From Longimicrobiales bacterium (lineage in GTDB: Bacteria > Gemmatimonadota > Gemmatimonadetes > Longimicrobiales > Gaopeijiaceae), in the NCBI GenBank assembly GCA_958296005.1, contig CATQHQ010000002.1, positions 1,795,501-1,859,500 of the forward strand: 64,000 bases of DNA, written 5' to 3'. This document shows positions 28,131 to 39,123 of the stretch, in pieces (positions within the stretch are counted from its first letter, which is position 1; the number at the start of each line of letters is the position of its first letter). Both the position numbers and the translations under genes were made by a program. The notes below the pieces were generated by a model that was not told where the DNA came from, ran no database searches, and was given only the letters and a program-made list of their open reading frames with translations.

Positions 28131-28281
28131 CTTGGCACTCTCCTTGAGTTGCGAAAGGTTCTTCTCTGCGGAAGTCGGCTTGCCAAAGCGGGGTCCTCGG
28201 CGAGCCCCGACTTGAAGCAGGTACAGATTTTAATCATCGCACCGACAAGGCGGTGCAGTCAACGCGGCGGAGGGTCGATCC
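28131..28281 (-). promoter_or_regulatory. infC leader region with small inverted repeat
   Basis: The 150-bp gap between thrS and infC. It holds an inverted repeat GCACCG-ACAAGG-CGGTGC at 28239-28256; on the minus strand this is followed by GATTAAAAT, which could serve as a -10-like element, but no matching -35 at proper spacing is seen. No clear terminator U-tract is present, so thrS may read through into infC. Confidence 0.35.
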
Positions 28282-30204
28282 CTACCGCAGCGCCCGGCGG
28301 GCCACCTCGTCCCGGAGCCGTTCCGCGAAGGCGTCGCGGCTCATCGTCACCTGCTTCTTCTTGGCGCCGCGCTTGCGGACGGCCACCGTGCCCGCCTCCG
28401 CTTCCCGCTCCCCGACGATCGCCATGTACGGCACCTTCTGGGTCTCGGCGGAGCGGATGCGGTAGCCCAGCGTCTCCCGATCGTCCACTTCGGTCCGCAA
28501 CCCGTCGCGGGCCAGCCGGTCCGCCAGCTCCCGGGCCGAGGCCGTCCACTGCTGGGAGACGGGAAGGACCGCGACCTGGCAGGGCGCCAGCCAGAGGGGG
28601 AACGCCCCCGCGTAGTGCTCGACCAAGCCGCCTATGAAGCGCTCCATCGAGCCCAGCAACGTCCGGTGGATCACGACGGCGTTGTGTCGGCGGTTGTCGG
28701 CCCCTACGTACTCCAGGCCAAAGCGCTCCGGCATCAGGAAGTCCAGCTGGAACGTGCCCCCTTGCCACTCCCGGCCCAGGGCGTCGGTGACCAGGATGTC
28801 CACTTTGGGGCCGTAGAAGGCACCGCCGCCCTCGTCCAGCTCGTAGTCGAGTCCCCGGTCGCGGAGCACGCGGGCCAGACGCTCCGAAGCCGCGTCGTAG
28901 ACCGCCGGGTCGCCGATCGCCTTTTCGGGCCGGGTGGAAAGCGCGGTTCTGTATTCGTAGCCGAAGACGCGCAGCAGGTAGTCCCCCAGGTCCAGAAGGC
29001 GGGCGTACTCCTCCTCGATCTGGTCCTCGCGGATGAAGATGTGGGCGTCGTCCTGGGTGAAGGAGCGGACCCGCAGCATCCCGTGGAGGGCGCCGGAACG
29101 CTCGTAGCGGTAGCACGTCCCCAGCTCGGCGTAGCGCAGGGGCAGGTCGCGGTACGACCGGACGTCGGAGCGGTAGATCATGAAGTGATGGGGGCAGTTC
29201 ATCGGCTTCATGCGGAAGCGCGTCCCGTCGTCGTCCATGGCGGGGAACATGTCGTCCGCGAAGACCTCCAGGTGGCCCGACAGCTTGTACAGCTCCTCGC
29301 TGGCCACATGGGGCGTGAAGACAATCTCGTAGCCGTGGTCGATCAGCGTCTTCTTCAGGAACTCCTCGACGACGTGGCGGACCCGTCCCCCGCGCGGGTG
29401 CCAAAGGACGAAGCCCGGGCCGACCTCGTCCTGGATCGAGTAGAGGTCGAGTTGCTTGCCCAGCACCCGGTGGTCGCGTCGCTTGGCCTCCGCGATCCGG
29501 TGGAGGTGGGTCTTCAGGTCGCTCTTGCGGAAGAAGGCGGTGCCGTAGATGCGCTGGAGCATCTGTCGCTTTTCGTCGCCCCGCCAATACGCGCCGGCGA
29601 CGCTCAGCAGCTTGTAGTGCTTGAGGCGACCGGTGCTCGGGACGTGAGGACCCCGGCAGAGGTCGAGGAAGGGGCCGTCGCGGTAGACGGTGATCGTCTC
29701 GTCGTCGGCGAGCTCCTCCAGTCGCTCCAGCTTGAGGGGGTCGTCGGCAAAGAGTTCCCGGGCCTCTTCCTTGGCGACGACCTGCCGCTCGAAGGGGTGG
29801 TCGGCAGCCACGACGGCGGCCATGCGCTCCTCGATGGCGGCCACCTGCTCCGGCGTGAAGGGCTGCGGCACGTCAAAGTCGTAGTAGAAGCCGTCGTCGA
29901 TGGCGGGGCCGAAGCCGATGCCCGCGGCGGGCACGATCTCGCGAACGGCGGTCGCCAGGACGTGCGCCGCCGAGTGGCGGAGGACGGGCAGCGCCTCCGG
30001 GTCGCGGTCGGTGAGGAGGCGGACTTCCGCGCCGTCGGGGATCGGCCGGTTCAGGTCCACGACTTCGCCGTTCACGACGGACGCCAGGGCGGCGCGGGCC
30101 AAACCGGGGGAGATATGGGCGGCCAGGTCGGCGGCGGTGGCGCCAGGGGGCAGCTCTGCGACGCTGCCGTCGGGGAGGACGGCTCGAACCGAGGTGTCGG
30201 GCAT
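28282..30204 (-). CDS. thrS: Threonine-tRNA ligase
   Basis: Charges tRNA-Thr; 640 residues, full length. Domains: TGS (1-60, VRAVLPDGSVAELPPGATA); SAD editing domain (HSAAHVLATAV, then DLCRGPHVPSTG with the metal-site C/H set); class II core with MKPMNCPHHFMIY (zinc Cys), ELGTCYRYERSGALHGMLRVR (motif 2), EGGGAFYGPKVDI, and VVIHRTLLGSMERFIGGL (motif 3); and the C-terminal anticodon-binding domain (CQVAVLPVSQQW). It starts 4 bp after the cyanophycinase stop, so the two genes are probably co-transcribed. Confidence 0.98.
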   Translation of the reverse strand: MPDTSVRAVLPDGSVAELPPGATAADLAAHISPGLARAALASVVNGEVVDLNRPIPDGAEVRLLTDRDPEALPVLRHSAAHVLATAVREIVPAAGIGFGPAIDDGFYYDFDVPQPFTPEQVAAIEERMAAVVAADHPFERQVVAKEEARELFADDPLKLERLEELADDETITVYRDGPFLDLCRGPHVPSTGRLKHYKLLSVAGAYWRGDEKRQMLQRIYGTAFFRKSDLKTHLHRIAEAKRRDHRVLGKQLDLYSIQDEVGPGFVLWHPRGGRVRHVVEEFLKKTLIDHGYEIVFTPHVASEELYKLSGHLEVFADDMFPAMDDDGTRFRMKPMNCPHHFMIYRSDVRSYRDLPLRYAELGTCYRYERSGALHGMLRVRSFTQDDAHIFIREDQIEEEYARLLDLGDYLLRVFGYEYRTALSTRPEKAIGDPAVYDAASERLARVLRDRGLDYELDEGGGAFYGPKVDILVTDALGREWQGGTFQLDFLMPERFGLEYVGADNRRHNAVVIHRTLLGSMERFIGGLVEHYAGAFPLWLAPCQVAVLPVSQQWTASARELADRLARDGLRTEVDDRETLGYRIRSAETQKVPYMAIVGEREAEAGTVAVRKRGAKKKQVTMSRDAFAERLRDEVARRALR

Positions 30205-30208
30205 CTCT

Positions 30209-31123
30209 CTAGCCGCCCGGCGGCCAGGGCGTGCCGACGACCCGTCCCAGCTCCTGTTGGCCTCTGCTGGGACGGTACGCCTTGCGGGCCGCCATGTCGT
30301 AGAGGTCGCCGGGGGCCAGGAAGTAGAAGAGGCCGCCGGTGTCCAGAGTCGCTTGCGCGTCGTAGATGACGGCGTAGCTCTGGCCCACGACCTCGAAGCG
30401 GTCGCCCCGGACCACGATCGCGGTGTTCTCGTCCAGACCGATCCCGAGCAGCTCGGGCTTGGCCCGGATCACCTCGATCAGGTCGAAGTGGCGGTTGCGC
30501 CGGAGCAGGTGCTGGTCGATGGCGACGCCCTTGAGGAAGCCCAGGCCGACCTCGTGGTCGCCCATCATGACCGTGTTGGTGCGGGTGTCGCCCCGGACCA
30601 GGTACGACCCCTGGATCGACGCGCCCGCCGACGAGCCGCCGATGACGCCCCCGCGCGCCAGCACGTCCCAGAGGGCGTCGTGGACCTTCGTGTTCAAGTA
30701 GGAATCGGCCAGGCGCCACTGGCGTCCCCCGGTGAACCAGACGCCTCGGGCTTGGCGCAGGGGCTCGGCGAAGGCGTCGGTGTCGGCGACTTCGGGGTCG
30801 TAGGTGTGGAGGACCGTCACGTCCCGAGCGCCTGCTTCCTCGAAGGGCCGCCGCCCCGAGAAGAACTGGTCGTAGTCGTCGCCGCCGCCGGCCGTGGGGA
30901 TGACGACGATCGGCGCCGACGGGCCCCCTGCCAGCTCCACGAAGCGCCCGAAGACGGCCGGGTCGCGCAGTGCGCCCCCGGCGACGACCAGGCTGCCGCT
31001 CTCGGGACCGACCTGCTGGGCCGAGGTGAGCGCCGGGGCGGCAAGTGCGAGGGCCGCGGCAACGGGCGGGGCGACGAGGCCTAGGACGAGGCCGAGACGG
31101 GCTCGGCGGCGGGAGATCTCCAT
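30209..31123 (-). CDS. Secreted cyanophycinase-family serine peptidase
   Basis: A 304-residue enzyme of peptidase family S51. Cyanophycinases release beta-Asp-Arg dipeptides from cyanophycin. An N-terminal signal peptide (residues 1-36, LGLVLGLVAPPVAAALALAA then SAQQ) predicts export. The nucleophile elbow GGSSAGA lies at 162-168 with Ser165; GVWFTGGRQWRLADSYLNT, LVVAGGALRD, GFLKGVAIDQHLLRRNR and GIGLDENTAIVV are the other family blocks. No cyanophycin synthetase is in the window, so use of an external polymer or another isoaspartyl peptide is possible. It is the first gene ahead of thrS. Confidence 0.9.
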   Translation of the reverse strand: MEISRRRARLGLVLGLVAPPVAAALALAAPALTSAQQVGPESGSLVVAGGALRDPAVFGRFVELAGGPSAPIVVIPTAGGGDDYDQFFSGRRPFEEAGARDVTVLHTYDPEVADTDAFAEPLRQARGVWFTGGRQWRLADSYLNTKVHDALWDVLARGGVIGGSSAGASIQGSYLVRGDTRTNTVMMGDHEVGLGFLKGVAIDQHLLRRNRHFDLIEVIRAKPELLGIGLDENTAIVVRGDRFEVVGQSYAVIYDAQATLDTGGLFYFLAPGDLYDMAARKAYRPSRGQQELGRVVGTPWPPGG

Positions 31124-31343
31124 GAGGGGAACCCAGGTTCGTGTGGGAAGTCGGGCGGGCGGGCGCGGCGCCCCCCGGAGAACGCGGCTTCTCCGAAAGC
31201 TACCGCGAAGGGTGGCCGGCGGAAGATCGGCTGGCTGGGGCTGGCCGCGGGCTGGCCGGGACCCCGGTACGCGAAACGGGGCCCGAGGCGTCGTCTTGGA
31301 CGCGCCCCGGACCCCGCCGACGGACCGAACCCCGAACCCGCCG

Positions 31344-31377
31344 CGACCGCCGCTGGCCGGAAGAGCCAGGGCGGTCG
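31344..31377 (-). terminator. Strong hairpin after groEL
   Basis: Ten bases after the groEL stop on the minus strand, CGACCGCC-CTGGC-TCTTCCG-GCCAG-C-GGCGGTCG folds into a 13-bp stem with one bulged C. No U-tract follows, so it may be a Rho-assisted terminator or an mRNA 3' stabiliser. The rest of the 264-bp gap to the cyanophycinase gene shows nothing else. Confidence 0.65.
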
Positions 31378-31387
31378 GCGACTGGTC

Positions 31388-33348
<1,961 letters not shown>

Positions 33349-33416
33349 CGCTTCACTCCTTTTGGGATGGGAACTGGGTTTGCCCGGGGGGCGAGCAAGT
33401 CGCCCCGCGGATTTTG

Positions 33417-33443
33417 CTAGCACTCAACGCGAGTGAGTGCTAA
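33417..33443 (-). promoter_or_regulatory. CIRCE operator (HrcA-binding) for groESL
   Basis: On the minus strand, TTAGCACTC-N9-GAGTGCTAG matches the CIRCE consensus TTAGCACTC-N9-GAGTGCTAA with one mismatch at the last base. It lies 69 bp before the groES ATG. A TTGACC hexamer at 33468-33473 could be the -35 of the controlled promoter. HrcA itself is not in the window. Confidence 0.95.
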
Positions 33444-33490
33444 TAAGGTGGGCAAGCTGGGGATGGAGGTCAAGAGGGGGTGGCGGAACG

Positions 33491-33622
33491 TTCCGCCTTG
33501 CCGGAGTGCCGACCCTCGCTTAGCTTAATAGTGTTGGTCGTAATCGGCGGCCGGGCAGTCAACTATCCTGACGGGCCCGCTGCCTTCGCGCTCTCCGAGG
33601 ACGACATGAGTGACTTGAGACA
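33491..33622 (+). repeat. Repeat R1, copy a (island left edge)
   Basis: A block of about 130 bp that recurs at 42535-42659 and, in its last 80 bp, at 37644-37723, each time directly before a CARDB lipoprotein start. It encodes a conserved 31-codon frame (GTG 33531 to TGA 33624-33626) ending ALSEDDMSDLRQ, whose stop overlaps the next gene's GTG by 4 nt (GTGA). It probably is the relic 3' end of a gene once upstream of the CARDB gene. Confidence 0.75.
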
Positions 33623-34924
33623 GTGAACTGGACAAAGTGGCCGTGCTGGGCGGTCGTCGTTGCCGCATCGGGTCTGGCGGCCTGTGGGGATTCGGGCACG
33701 GGACCGCCGCCCAACCGCGCACCCGAAATGCGGGGGTCAATACCCGACCAAGCGCTGACGCTGGGCGAGCCAGCGGCGACGGTGAACGTGGCGAACAACT
33801 TCGCGGACCCGGACGGCGATGCGCTGTCGTACACGGTCACGTCAAGCAACAGCAGCGTGGCCGCGGCAAGCATATCGGGCACCGTTGTGACAGTTCAGCC
33901 GGTCGCGCTGGGAACCGCCATAGCCACAGTGACGGCTCAAGACCCAGGCGGGCTGACGGCAAGCCTGAGCTTTGTCGTGACGGTGACGGGCTCGCCGGAC
34001 CTGGTGGTGAGCGTGTCGCCGAACAGCGTGGCGGTTGCGCCCGGAGGCGAGTTTCGAGTACGCGTGACAGTCCGCAACCGAGGCGTCGTCGCGGCCCCCG
34101 CGACCAGGGTGAGGACGTTCGTGTCGGCGGACCCGGTGGTCACGACCTCGGACGAGGAGGTGGGCGATCCGTCCGACGTGCCGGCGCTCGGCCCGGGCGA
34201 GTCGGCGCAGATAACCTACGTCTTAACACTGGACTCGTCGGTGCCGCCTGGGACCTATTGGCTGGGCGAGTGCGTGGACCCGGTGGAGGGAGAGTCGGAC
34301 ACGGACAACAACTGCTCGGCGGCGCTCAGGATGACGGTGACGGGCTCCTCGCCGGACTTGGTGGCGAGCGTGTCGCCCGACAGCGTGGCGGCCACATCTG
34401 GAGTCAGCTTCGATTTCACGATCACCATCCGCAACCAGGGCAACGCAGCGGCACCTGCGACCACGGTGAGGGTATTCTCGTCGGCGAACTCGGAGATCAC
34501 GACCTCGGACAGGGAGGTGGGCGAGACGTCCGTGCGGGCGCTCGGCCCGGGGGAGTCGGTGGAGGGAGACGCCTCGATAACGGTGACGGGGCCGTCGGGG
34601 GCCGTCGGATATCTGGGCGTTTGCGTGGACCCGGTGGAGGGAGAGTCGGACACGGACAACAACTGCTCGGCGGCGCTCAAGGTCACGATTTCCGCGACCG
34701 GGGGTCTTCAAGTGGCAGGTGTGCCGGTCGCACAACGGCCCCGCGGATCGGTCGTCCGGCCTACCGGGCAGATCGAGTTCGGGCTAGTGGCTCGAAGCTC
34801 GCGGCCCAGTCCGGCAGGCGCGTGCCGGCTGAGTTCGTCGCCGCGTTCAAGCGCGTCGTCGCAACCGGTGCTCTGCCGGTCGGCAGGAAAGTTCGCACTG
34901 GTTGCGAAGCGACCGCCGAGCTGA
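33623..34924 (+). CDS. CARDB-domain lipoprotein 1
   Basis: A 433-residue predicted lipoprotein. GTG 33623 starts VNWTKWPCW; the lipobox LAAC places the lipid on C21. Residues about 38-125 form an Ig/cadherin-like (dystroglycan-type) domain with [29 protein letters not shown] and [15 protein letters not shown]. Two CARDB-type beta-sandwiches follow, each beginning PDLV(V/A)SVSP(N/D)SVA and ending with the signature [19 protein letters not shown]. The last about 80 residues are low-complexity and may be read partly out of the ancestral frame. It is likely a surface adhesive or recognition protein; no enzyme motif. The downstream LRR partner is broken. Confidence 0.75.
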   Translation: MNWTKWPCWAVVVAASGLAACGDSGTGPPPNRAPEMRGSIPDQALTLGEPAATVNVANNFADPDGDALSYTVTSSNSSVAAASISGTVVTVQPVALGTAIATVTAQDPGGLTASLSFVVTVTGSPDLVVSVSPNSVAVAPGGEFRVRVTVRNRGVVAAPATRVRTFVSADPVVTTSDEEVGDPSDVPALGPGESAQITYVLTLDSSVPPGTYWLGECVDPVEGESDTDNNCSAALRMTVTGSSPDLVASVSPDSVAATSGVSFDFTITIRNQGNAAAPATTVRVFSSANSEITTSDREVGETSVRALGPGESVEGDASITVTGPSGAVGYLGVCVDPVEGESDTDNNCSAALKVTISATGGLQVAGVPVAQRPRGSVVRPTGQIEFGLVARSSRPSPAGACRLSSSPRSSASSQPVLCRSAGKFALVAKRPPS

Positions 34925-34948
34925 GACCGACGGCGAGGACATCAACAC

Positions 34949-35261
34949 CAAGGAGCTTTGCAACGCATCAAGATGTTCTTAGGGTTGGGCTGGGACGCAC
35001 GGCGGCCGCACTTGCCTTCGGGCTGGCGGCGACGGCAACGCGCAGCGACGAGTTGACCGAGCCTCCAGTCGAAGCGGCCCCGGCGGCGGGCGACGGCTTG
35101 CGACGACCGGTGGCGACCGCACCGTGCTGGTGGCTGTACGAAGCTACGGGCGGTTCGAACTGAACCGAGAACGACAACTGGCTGATCGACGCGCCGCTGG
35201 ACGCGTGGCACGGAGTCGAGACGGACGCAAGCGGCCGCGTTCAGGAGCTGTCCCTGTGGCG
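34949..35261 (+). pseudogene. LRR-metzincin gene remnant 1 (5' end only)
   Basis: Matches the first about 100 codons of the intact LRR lipoproteins ([64 protein letters not shown]). The start ATG is mutated (AACGCATC for ATGCGTC). A 1-base and a 2-base deletion flank a short misread stretch. The Trp codon of SNW has become TGA at 35161-35163. It then joins ATPase sequence at about 35262. Confidence 0.85.
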
Positions 35262-36516
35262 CAACACTTCTGGCCCGGTGGTGGCGGGCGACCACTACTG
35301 CATTCCGCCTCTTTGACCGGGGCAACTTGGCCGATATCCAGCGGCTGATCGACCAAGAACGCTATTTCGTCCTCCATGCGCCGCGCCAGACCGGCAAGAC
35401 CTCCGCGCTGCTCGCACTGCAACGCCTGCTGAACGCCGGAGGCGACTACCACTGCGTCTACGTCAACGTCGAAGCTGGGCAGCCGGCACGGGAAGACATG
35501 GCGCGGGTTGTGGGCACCGTGCTGGGAGAACTCGCGTCCCGGGCATACGACGCGCTCGGCGACGAATCGCTGGAAGAGATATGGCCGGGCGTCCTGGCGA
35601 AGCGCGGTCCCGACAGCGTCTTGCGCGAGGCGTTGACGCGCTGGGCTCGTGCCGTCCCCAAGCCGCTGGTGCTGCTGATCGACGAGATCGACGCTCTCGT
35701 GGGCGACTCTCTCCTGTCGGTGCTGCGACAGCTGCGCGCGGGCTACGACCTGCGCCCCGGAGGCTTCCCCCAGAGCGTGGTGCTGTGCCGCGTGCGGGAC
35801 GTGCGCGACTACCGCATCCATTCCGGCTCCGCCAACACCATGATCGCGGGCGGCAGCGCGTTCAACATCAAGGCGGAGTCGTTGCGCCTGGGCGACTTCT
35901 CCAGGAACGAAGTGCACGCGTTGCTCCGACAGCACACCGAGGAGACGGGCCAGCCCTTCGCAGACAGCGCGCTGGAGGCCGTCTGGACGCAGACCCGGGG
36001 CCAGCCGTGGCTGGTCAACGCGCTCGCCTATCAAACGTGCTTTCGGGGCGCCTCGGTGACGGACCGGTCCCGTCCGGTAGCCGAAGCCGACGTGCTGGAA
36101 GCCTGGGAGACGCTGGTCCTCCGGCGGGATACGCATCTGGACCAGTTGACGGACAAGCTCCAGGAAGAGCGAGTGCGGCGCGTCGTTGAGCAGGCATTCC
36201 TGCAACGGCTCGTCAACAGCGGCAGGCGGATCGAGCGGGAGTACGGGCTGGGGCGAGGCCGCACGGATCTGCTGGTCGAGTGGCCGCAACGTGGCGGCGA
36301 GAAGTTCGTGGTCGAGTGCAAGGTGTTGCACAAGAGCTTGGAGCGCACCGTGGCCGAGGGCGTGGAGCAGACGGCGGGCTACATGACCGTTGCGACGCGG
36401 AGGCGGGTCACCTAGTCGTCTTCGACCGGCGGAAGGGCCGGAGCTGGGACGAGAAGGTGTTCCGCGAGAGCCGGACGGCGGAGAGCGGCGCGGAGGTCGA
36501 AGTTTTAGGGATATGA
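35262..36516 (+). pseudogene. AAA-like ATPase / PD-(D/E)XK nuclease gene, copy 1 (broken)
   Basis: A P-loop ATPase with [32 protein letters not shown] (Walker A), LVLLIDEIDALVGD (Walker B), GQPWLVNALAYQ, then a C-terminal nuclease-like GRGRTDLLVEW...KFVVECKV (D and ExK). An extra T near 35311 shifts the 5' frame; about 109 residues between RVRRVVE and QAFLQR are deleted in frame compared with copy 3; and a lost G near 36385 (TACATGACC for TACATGGACC) shifts the last 45 codons (VVFDRRKGRSWDEKVF). The middle is open from 35327 to 36415. Its ancestral stop overlaps the next CARDB start by ATGA. Confidence 0.85.
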
Positions 36517-36674
36517 CAAGGTGGCCGTGCTGGCGGTCGTCGCCGCCTCCGGAGCTGCCGGCCATATGGGTGGGCGAATGCGTGGACCCGGTGGAGGGAG
36601 AGTCGGACACGGACAACCGGCACCTTGCCGGTCGGCAGGAGTTCGTGCTGGTTGCGAAGAGACCGCCGAGATGA
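36513..36674 (+). pseudogene. CARDB lipoprotein remnant 2
   Basis: Begins MTRWPCW like the intact CARDB genes at an ATGA overlap with the ATPase stop. A single lost G in TGCTGGCGGTC breaks the signal peptide frame, and an internal deletion jumps to [15 protein letters not shown], ending [10 protein letters not shown]. Only 53 codons remain. Confidence 0.8.
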
Positions 36675-36712
36675 GCCCGACGGCGAGGACATCAACACCA
36701 AGGAGTTCTGCT

Positions 36713-37643
36713 AGCGTGGAGATGTAATCAGGGATGCGCTGGGACGCGCGACGACCGCACTTGCCTTCGGGCTGGCGGCGATGGCGGCATGCAGCGACGA
36801 GTTGACGGAGCCTCTGGTCGAAGCGGTCCCGGCGGCGGCCGACAGCTTCGCGACGACCGCTGGCGACCACGACGTGCTGGTGGCTCTGTACGAAGCGACG
36901 GACGGTCCGAACTGGACCAAGAACGACAGCTGGCTGACCGACGCGCCGCTTGGGGGGTGGCACGGAGTCCCTACGGACGCAAGCGGCCGCGTCCAAGAGC
37001 TGAGTCTGGGCAACAACGGCCTGACGGGCGAGGTCCCGGCCGAGCTGGGCAACTTGGCCAGCCTGCGGCAACTGCACCTGTTCGGCAACGCTCTGACGGG
37101 CGTGATTCCTCCTGCGTTCAGCGATCCGCCAAACCTGAAGGAGTTTAATTGGAATGAAAACGCTGGCTTTGTGTGCATCGGGCACACGGCGATTCATCAG
37201 CTTTGCCGAGAGCCTTGACGAGTAGGCAGGGCCGTTCTGCCACGAGGCCGACGCCGCCGTGCCTCCGGTCCGTCTACCATTCGACTCGATGATCCGCCTG
37301 GACATCGTCCGACGGCTAGCTTCAGCCAGGGCCCCTTGGCCGACTGGTACGGGGTAGAGACGGATTCTATCTCCGGTCGCGTCTCCGGACTGGACTTGAG
37401 CCGAAACAGCCTGTCCGGCGAACTGCTGGGAAACTTGGCGTCGCTGGACTTGCTTCGAGAGTTGCGGCTCGACGGAAACGGCCAACTCGGCGGTCGTCTT
37501 TGGTCGCGAATGACCGTCTTGCCGTTGCGGATTCTCTCATACGACGGCATGATCTTGTTTGAATCAACAGGGGGCCGGTCGTGGGACGACCACGACAACT
37601 GGCTGACCGGTGCGCCGCTGGACGCGCGCGGCACGGAGTCGAG
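36713..37643 (+). pseudogene. LRR-metzincin gene remnant 2
   Basis: The leader and start are degraded (CTAGCGTGG for CTATGCGTCG), but [33 protein letters not shown], two LRR units ([20 protein letters not shown]) and the island-specific FNWNENAG segment follow. A frameshift lies near 37170, more damage occurs at 37220-37320, and an open piece spans 37336-37640 ([59 protein letters not shown]). The protease half is gone: repeat R1b cuts in at 37644. Confidence 0.85.
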
Positions 37644-37723
37644 ATCGGCGGCCGGGCAGTCAACGATCCTGACGAGCCCGCTGCCTTCGCGACATCGGAG
37701 GACGACATAAGTGACTTGAGACA
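37644..37723 (+). repeat. Repeat R1, copy b
   Basis: An 80-bp 3' portion of R1. It keeps the reading frame (…[11 protein letters not shown] then TGA) and the 4-nt overlap with the downstream CARDB GTG, although the inner ATG is ATA here. It joins abruptly to LRR sequence on its left, marking a recombination junction. Confidence 0.75.
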
Positions 37724-39085
37724 GTGAACTGGACAAAGTGGCCGTGCTGGGCGGTCGTCGTTGCCGCATCGGGTCTGGCGGCCTGTGGGGATTCGGGCAC
37801 GGGACCGCCGCCCACGGAGCCGCCGGCCAACCGCGCGCCCGAGGTGCGGGGGTCGATACCCGACCAAGCGCTGACGCTGGGCGGGCCAGCGGCAACGGTG
37901 GACGTGGCGAACAACTTCGCGGACCCGGACGGCGATGCGCTGTCGTACACGGTCACGTCGAGCAACAGCGGCGTGGCCACGGCAAGCATGTCGGGCACCG
38001 TGGTGACGGTTCAGCCAGTCGCGCCAGGAACCGTCATGGTCACTGTGACGGCTCGGGACCCGGGCGGGCTGACGGCGAGCCTGAGCTTCGCCGTGACGGT
38101 GACGGGTGGCTCGCCGGACCTAGTGGCGAGCGTGTCGCCGGACAGCGTGGCGGTTGGGCCCGGAGGCAGCTTCGAGTACGCGGCGGCGGTCCGCAACCAG
38201 GGGACAGCAGCGGCTGTCGGCACGAGGATGCGGACGTTCGTGTCGGCGGACTCGGTGGTCACGACGTCGGACGAGGAGGTGGGCGAGGCGTCCGACGTGC
38301 CGGCGCTCGGCCCGGGCGAGTCCGCGAGCAGGCCCGCCTTGATCACGGTGGGCTCGTTGATGTCGCCGGGGACCGTCGTATGGCTGGGCGACTGCGTGGA
38401 CCCGGTGGAGGGAGAGTCGGATGTGGACAACAACTGCTCGGCGGCGATCAAGGTGACGGTGACGGGATCGCCGGACTTGGTGGCGAGCGTGTCGCCGGAC
38501 AGCGTAGCGGTTGGACCCGGAGGCAGCTTCGAGTACGCGGTGGCGGTTCGCAACCAAGGCGGCGGCGCGGCACCTGCGACGCGGGTGAGGACGTTCGTGT
38601 CGGCGGACTCGGTGGTCACGACTTCGGACGAGGAGGTGGGCGAGGCATCTGACGTGCCGGCGCTCGGTCCGGGGCAGTCGGTGCGGGGAACCACCTTGAG
38701 GGTGGTGGACTCGTCGGCGTCGCCGGGGACCGTCATGTGGGTGGGCGAGTGCGTGGACCCGGTGGAGGGAGAGTCGGACACGGACAACAACTGCTCGGCG
38801 GCACTCAAGCTCACGATTTCCGCGACCGGAGGTCTTCGGGCACCAGGGGCACCGGTCGCACAACGGCTCCGCGGACCGGACTCTGGAGCGCCGGCGGTGT
38901 TCGTCGGCGTGGTCGTTCGGCCTGACGGGCAGATCAAGTTCGGGCCAGTGGCTCAAAGCTCGCGGCCCAGCCCGGCAGACGCGTGCCGGCGGAGTTCGTC
39001 GCCGCGTTCGGGCGCGTCGTCGCAGCCGATGCTCTGCCGGTCGGCAGGAGATTTCGTGCTAGTTGCGAAGAGACCGCCGAGATGA
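37724..39085 (+). CDS. CARDB-domain lipoprotein 3
   Basis: A 453-residue paralogue of the gene at 33623, with the same GTG start context, lipobox LAAC (C21), Ig/cadherin-like domain ([20 protein letters not shown]) and two CARDB units, each ending in [10 protein letters not shown](V/T)DNNCSAA. The two CARDB units are almost identical to one another ([32 protein letters not shown]), which points to recent duplication or conversion. It is 38 bp upstream of an intact LRR-metzincin gene, and the pair is the best preserved unit of the island with the 44622/45896 pair. Confidence 0.8.
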   Translation: MNWTKWPCWAVVVAASGLAACGDSGTGPPPTEPPANRAPEVRGSIPDQALTLGGPAATVDVANNFADPDGDALSYTVTSSNSGVATASMSGTVVTVQPVAPGTVMVTVTARDPGGLTASLSFAVTVTGGSPDLVASVSPDSVAVGPGGSFEYAAAVRNQGTAAAVGTRMRTFVSADSVVTTSDEEVGEASDVPALGPGESASRPALITVGSLMSPGTVVWLGDCVDPVEGESDVDNNCSAAIKVTVTGSPDLVASVSPDSVAVGPGGSFEYAVAVRNQGGGAAPATRVRTFVSADSVVTTSDEEVGEASDVPALGPGQSVRGTTLRVVDSSASPGTVMWVGECVDPVEGESDTDNNCSAALKLTISATGGLRAPGAPVAQRLRGPDSGAPAVFVGVVVRPDGQIKFGPVAQSSRPSPADACRRSSSPRSGASSQPMLCRSAGDFVLVAKRPPR

Positions 39086-39123
39086 GCCCGACGGCGAGGA
39101 CATCAACACTAAGGAGTTCTGCT

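Noticed and set aside
28239..28256. Intrinsic terminator after thrS
   Set aside because: The stem is only 6 bp and the following bases are GATGATTAAAAT rather than a U-tract.
35161..35163. In-frame TGA in an LRR gene as a second selenocysteine codon
   Set aside because: Paralogues have TGG (Trp) at this place, the copy has other lesions and no start, and no suitable hairpin follows; it is a nonsense mutation in a pseudogene.
35262..36516. ATPase/PD-(D/E)XK gene as an active defence system
   Set aside because: Frameshifts at both ends and a large central deletion make this copy non-functional, and the other two copies are also broken.
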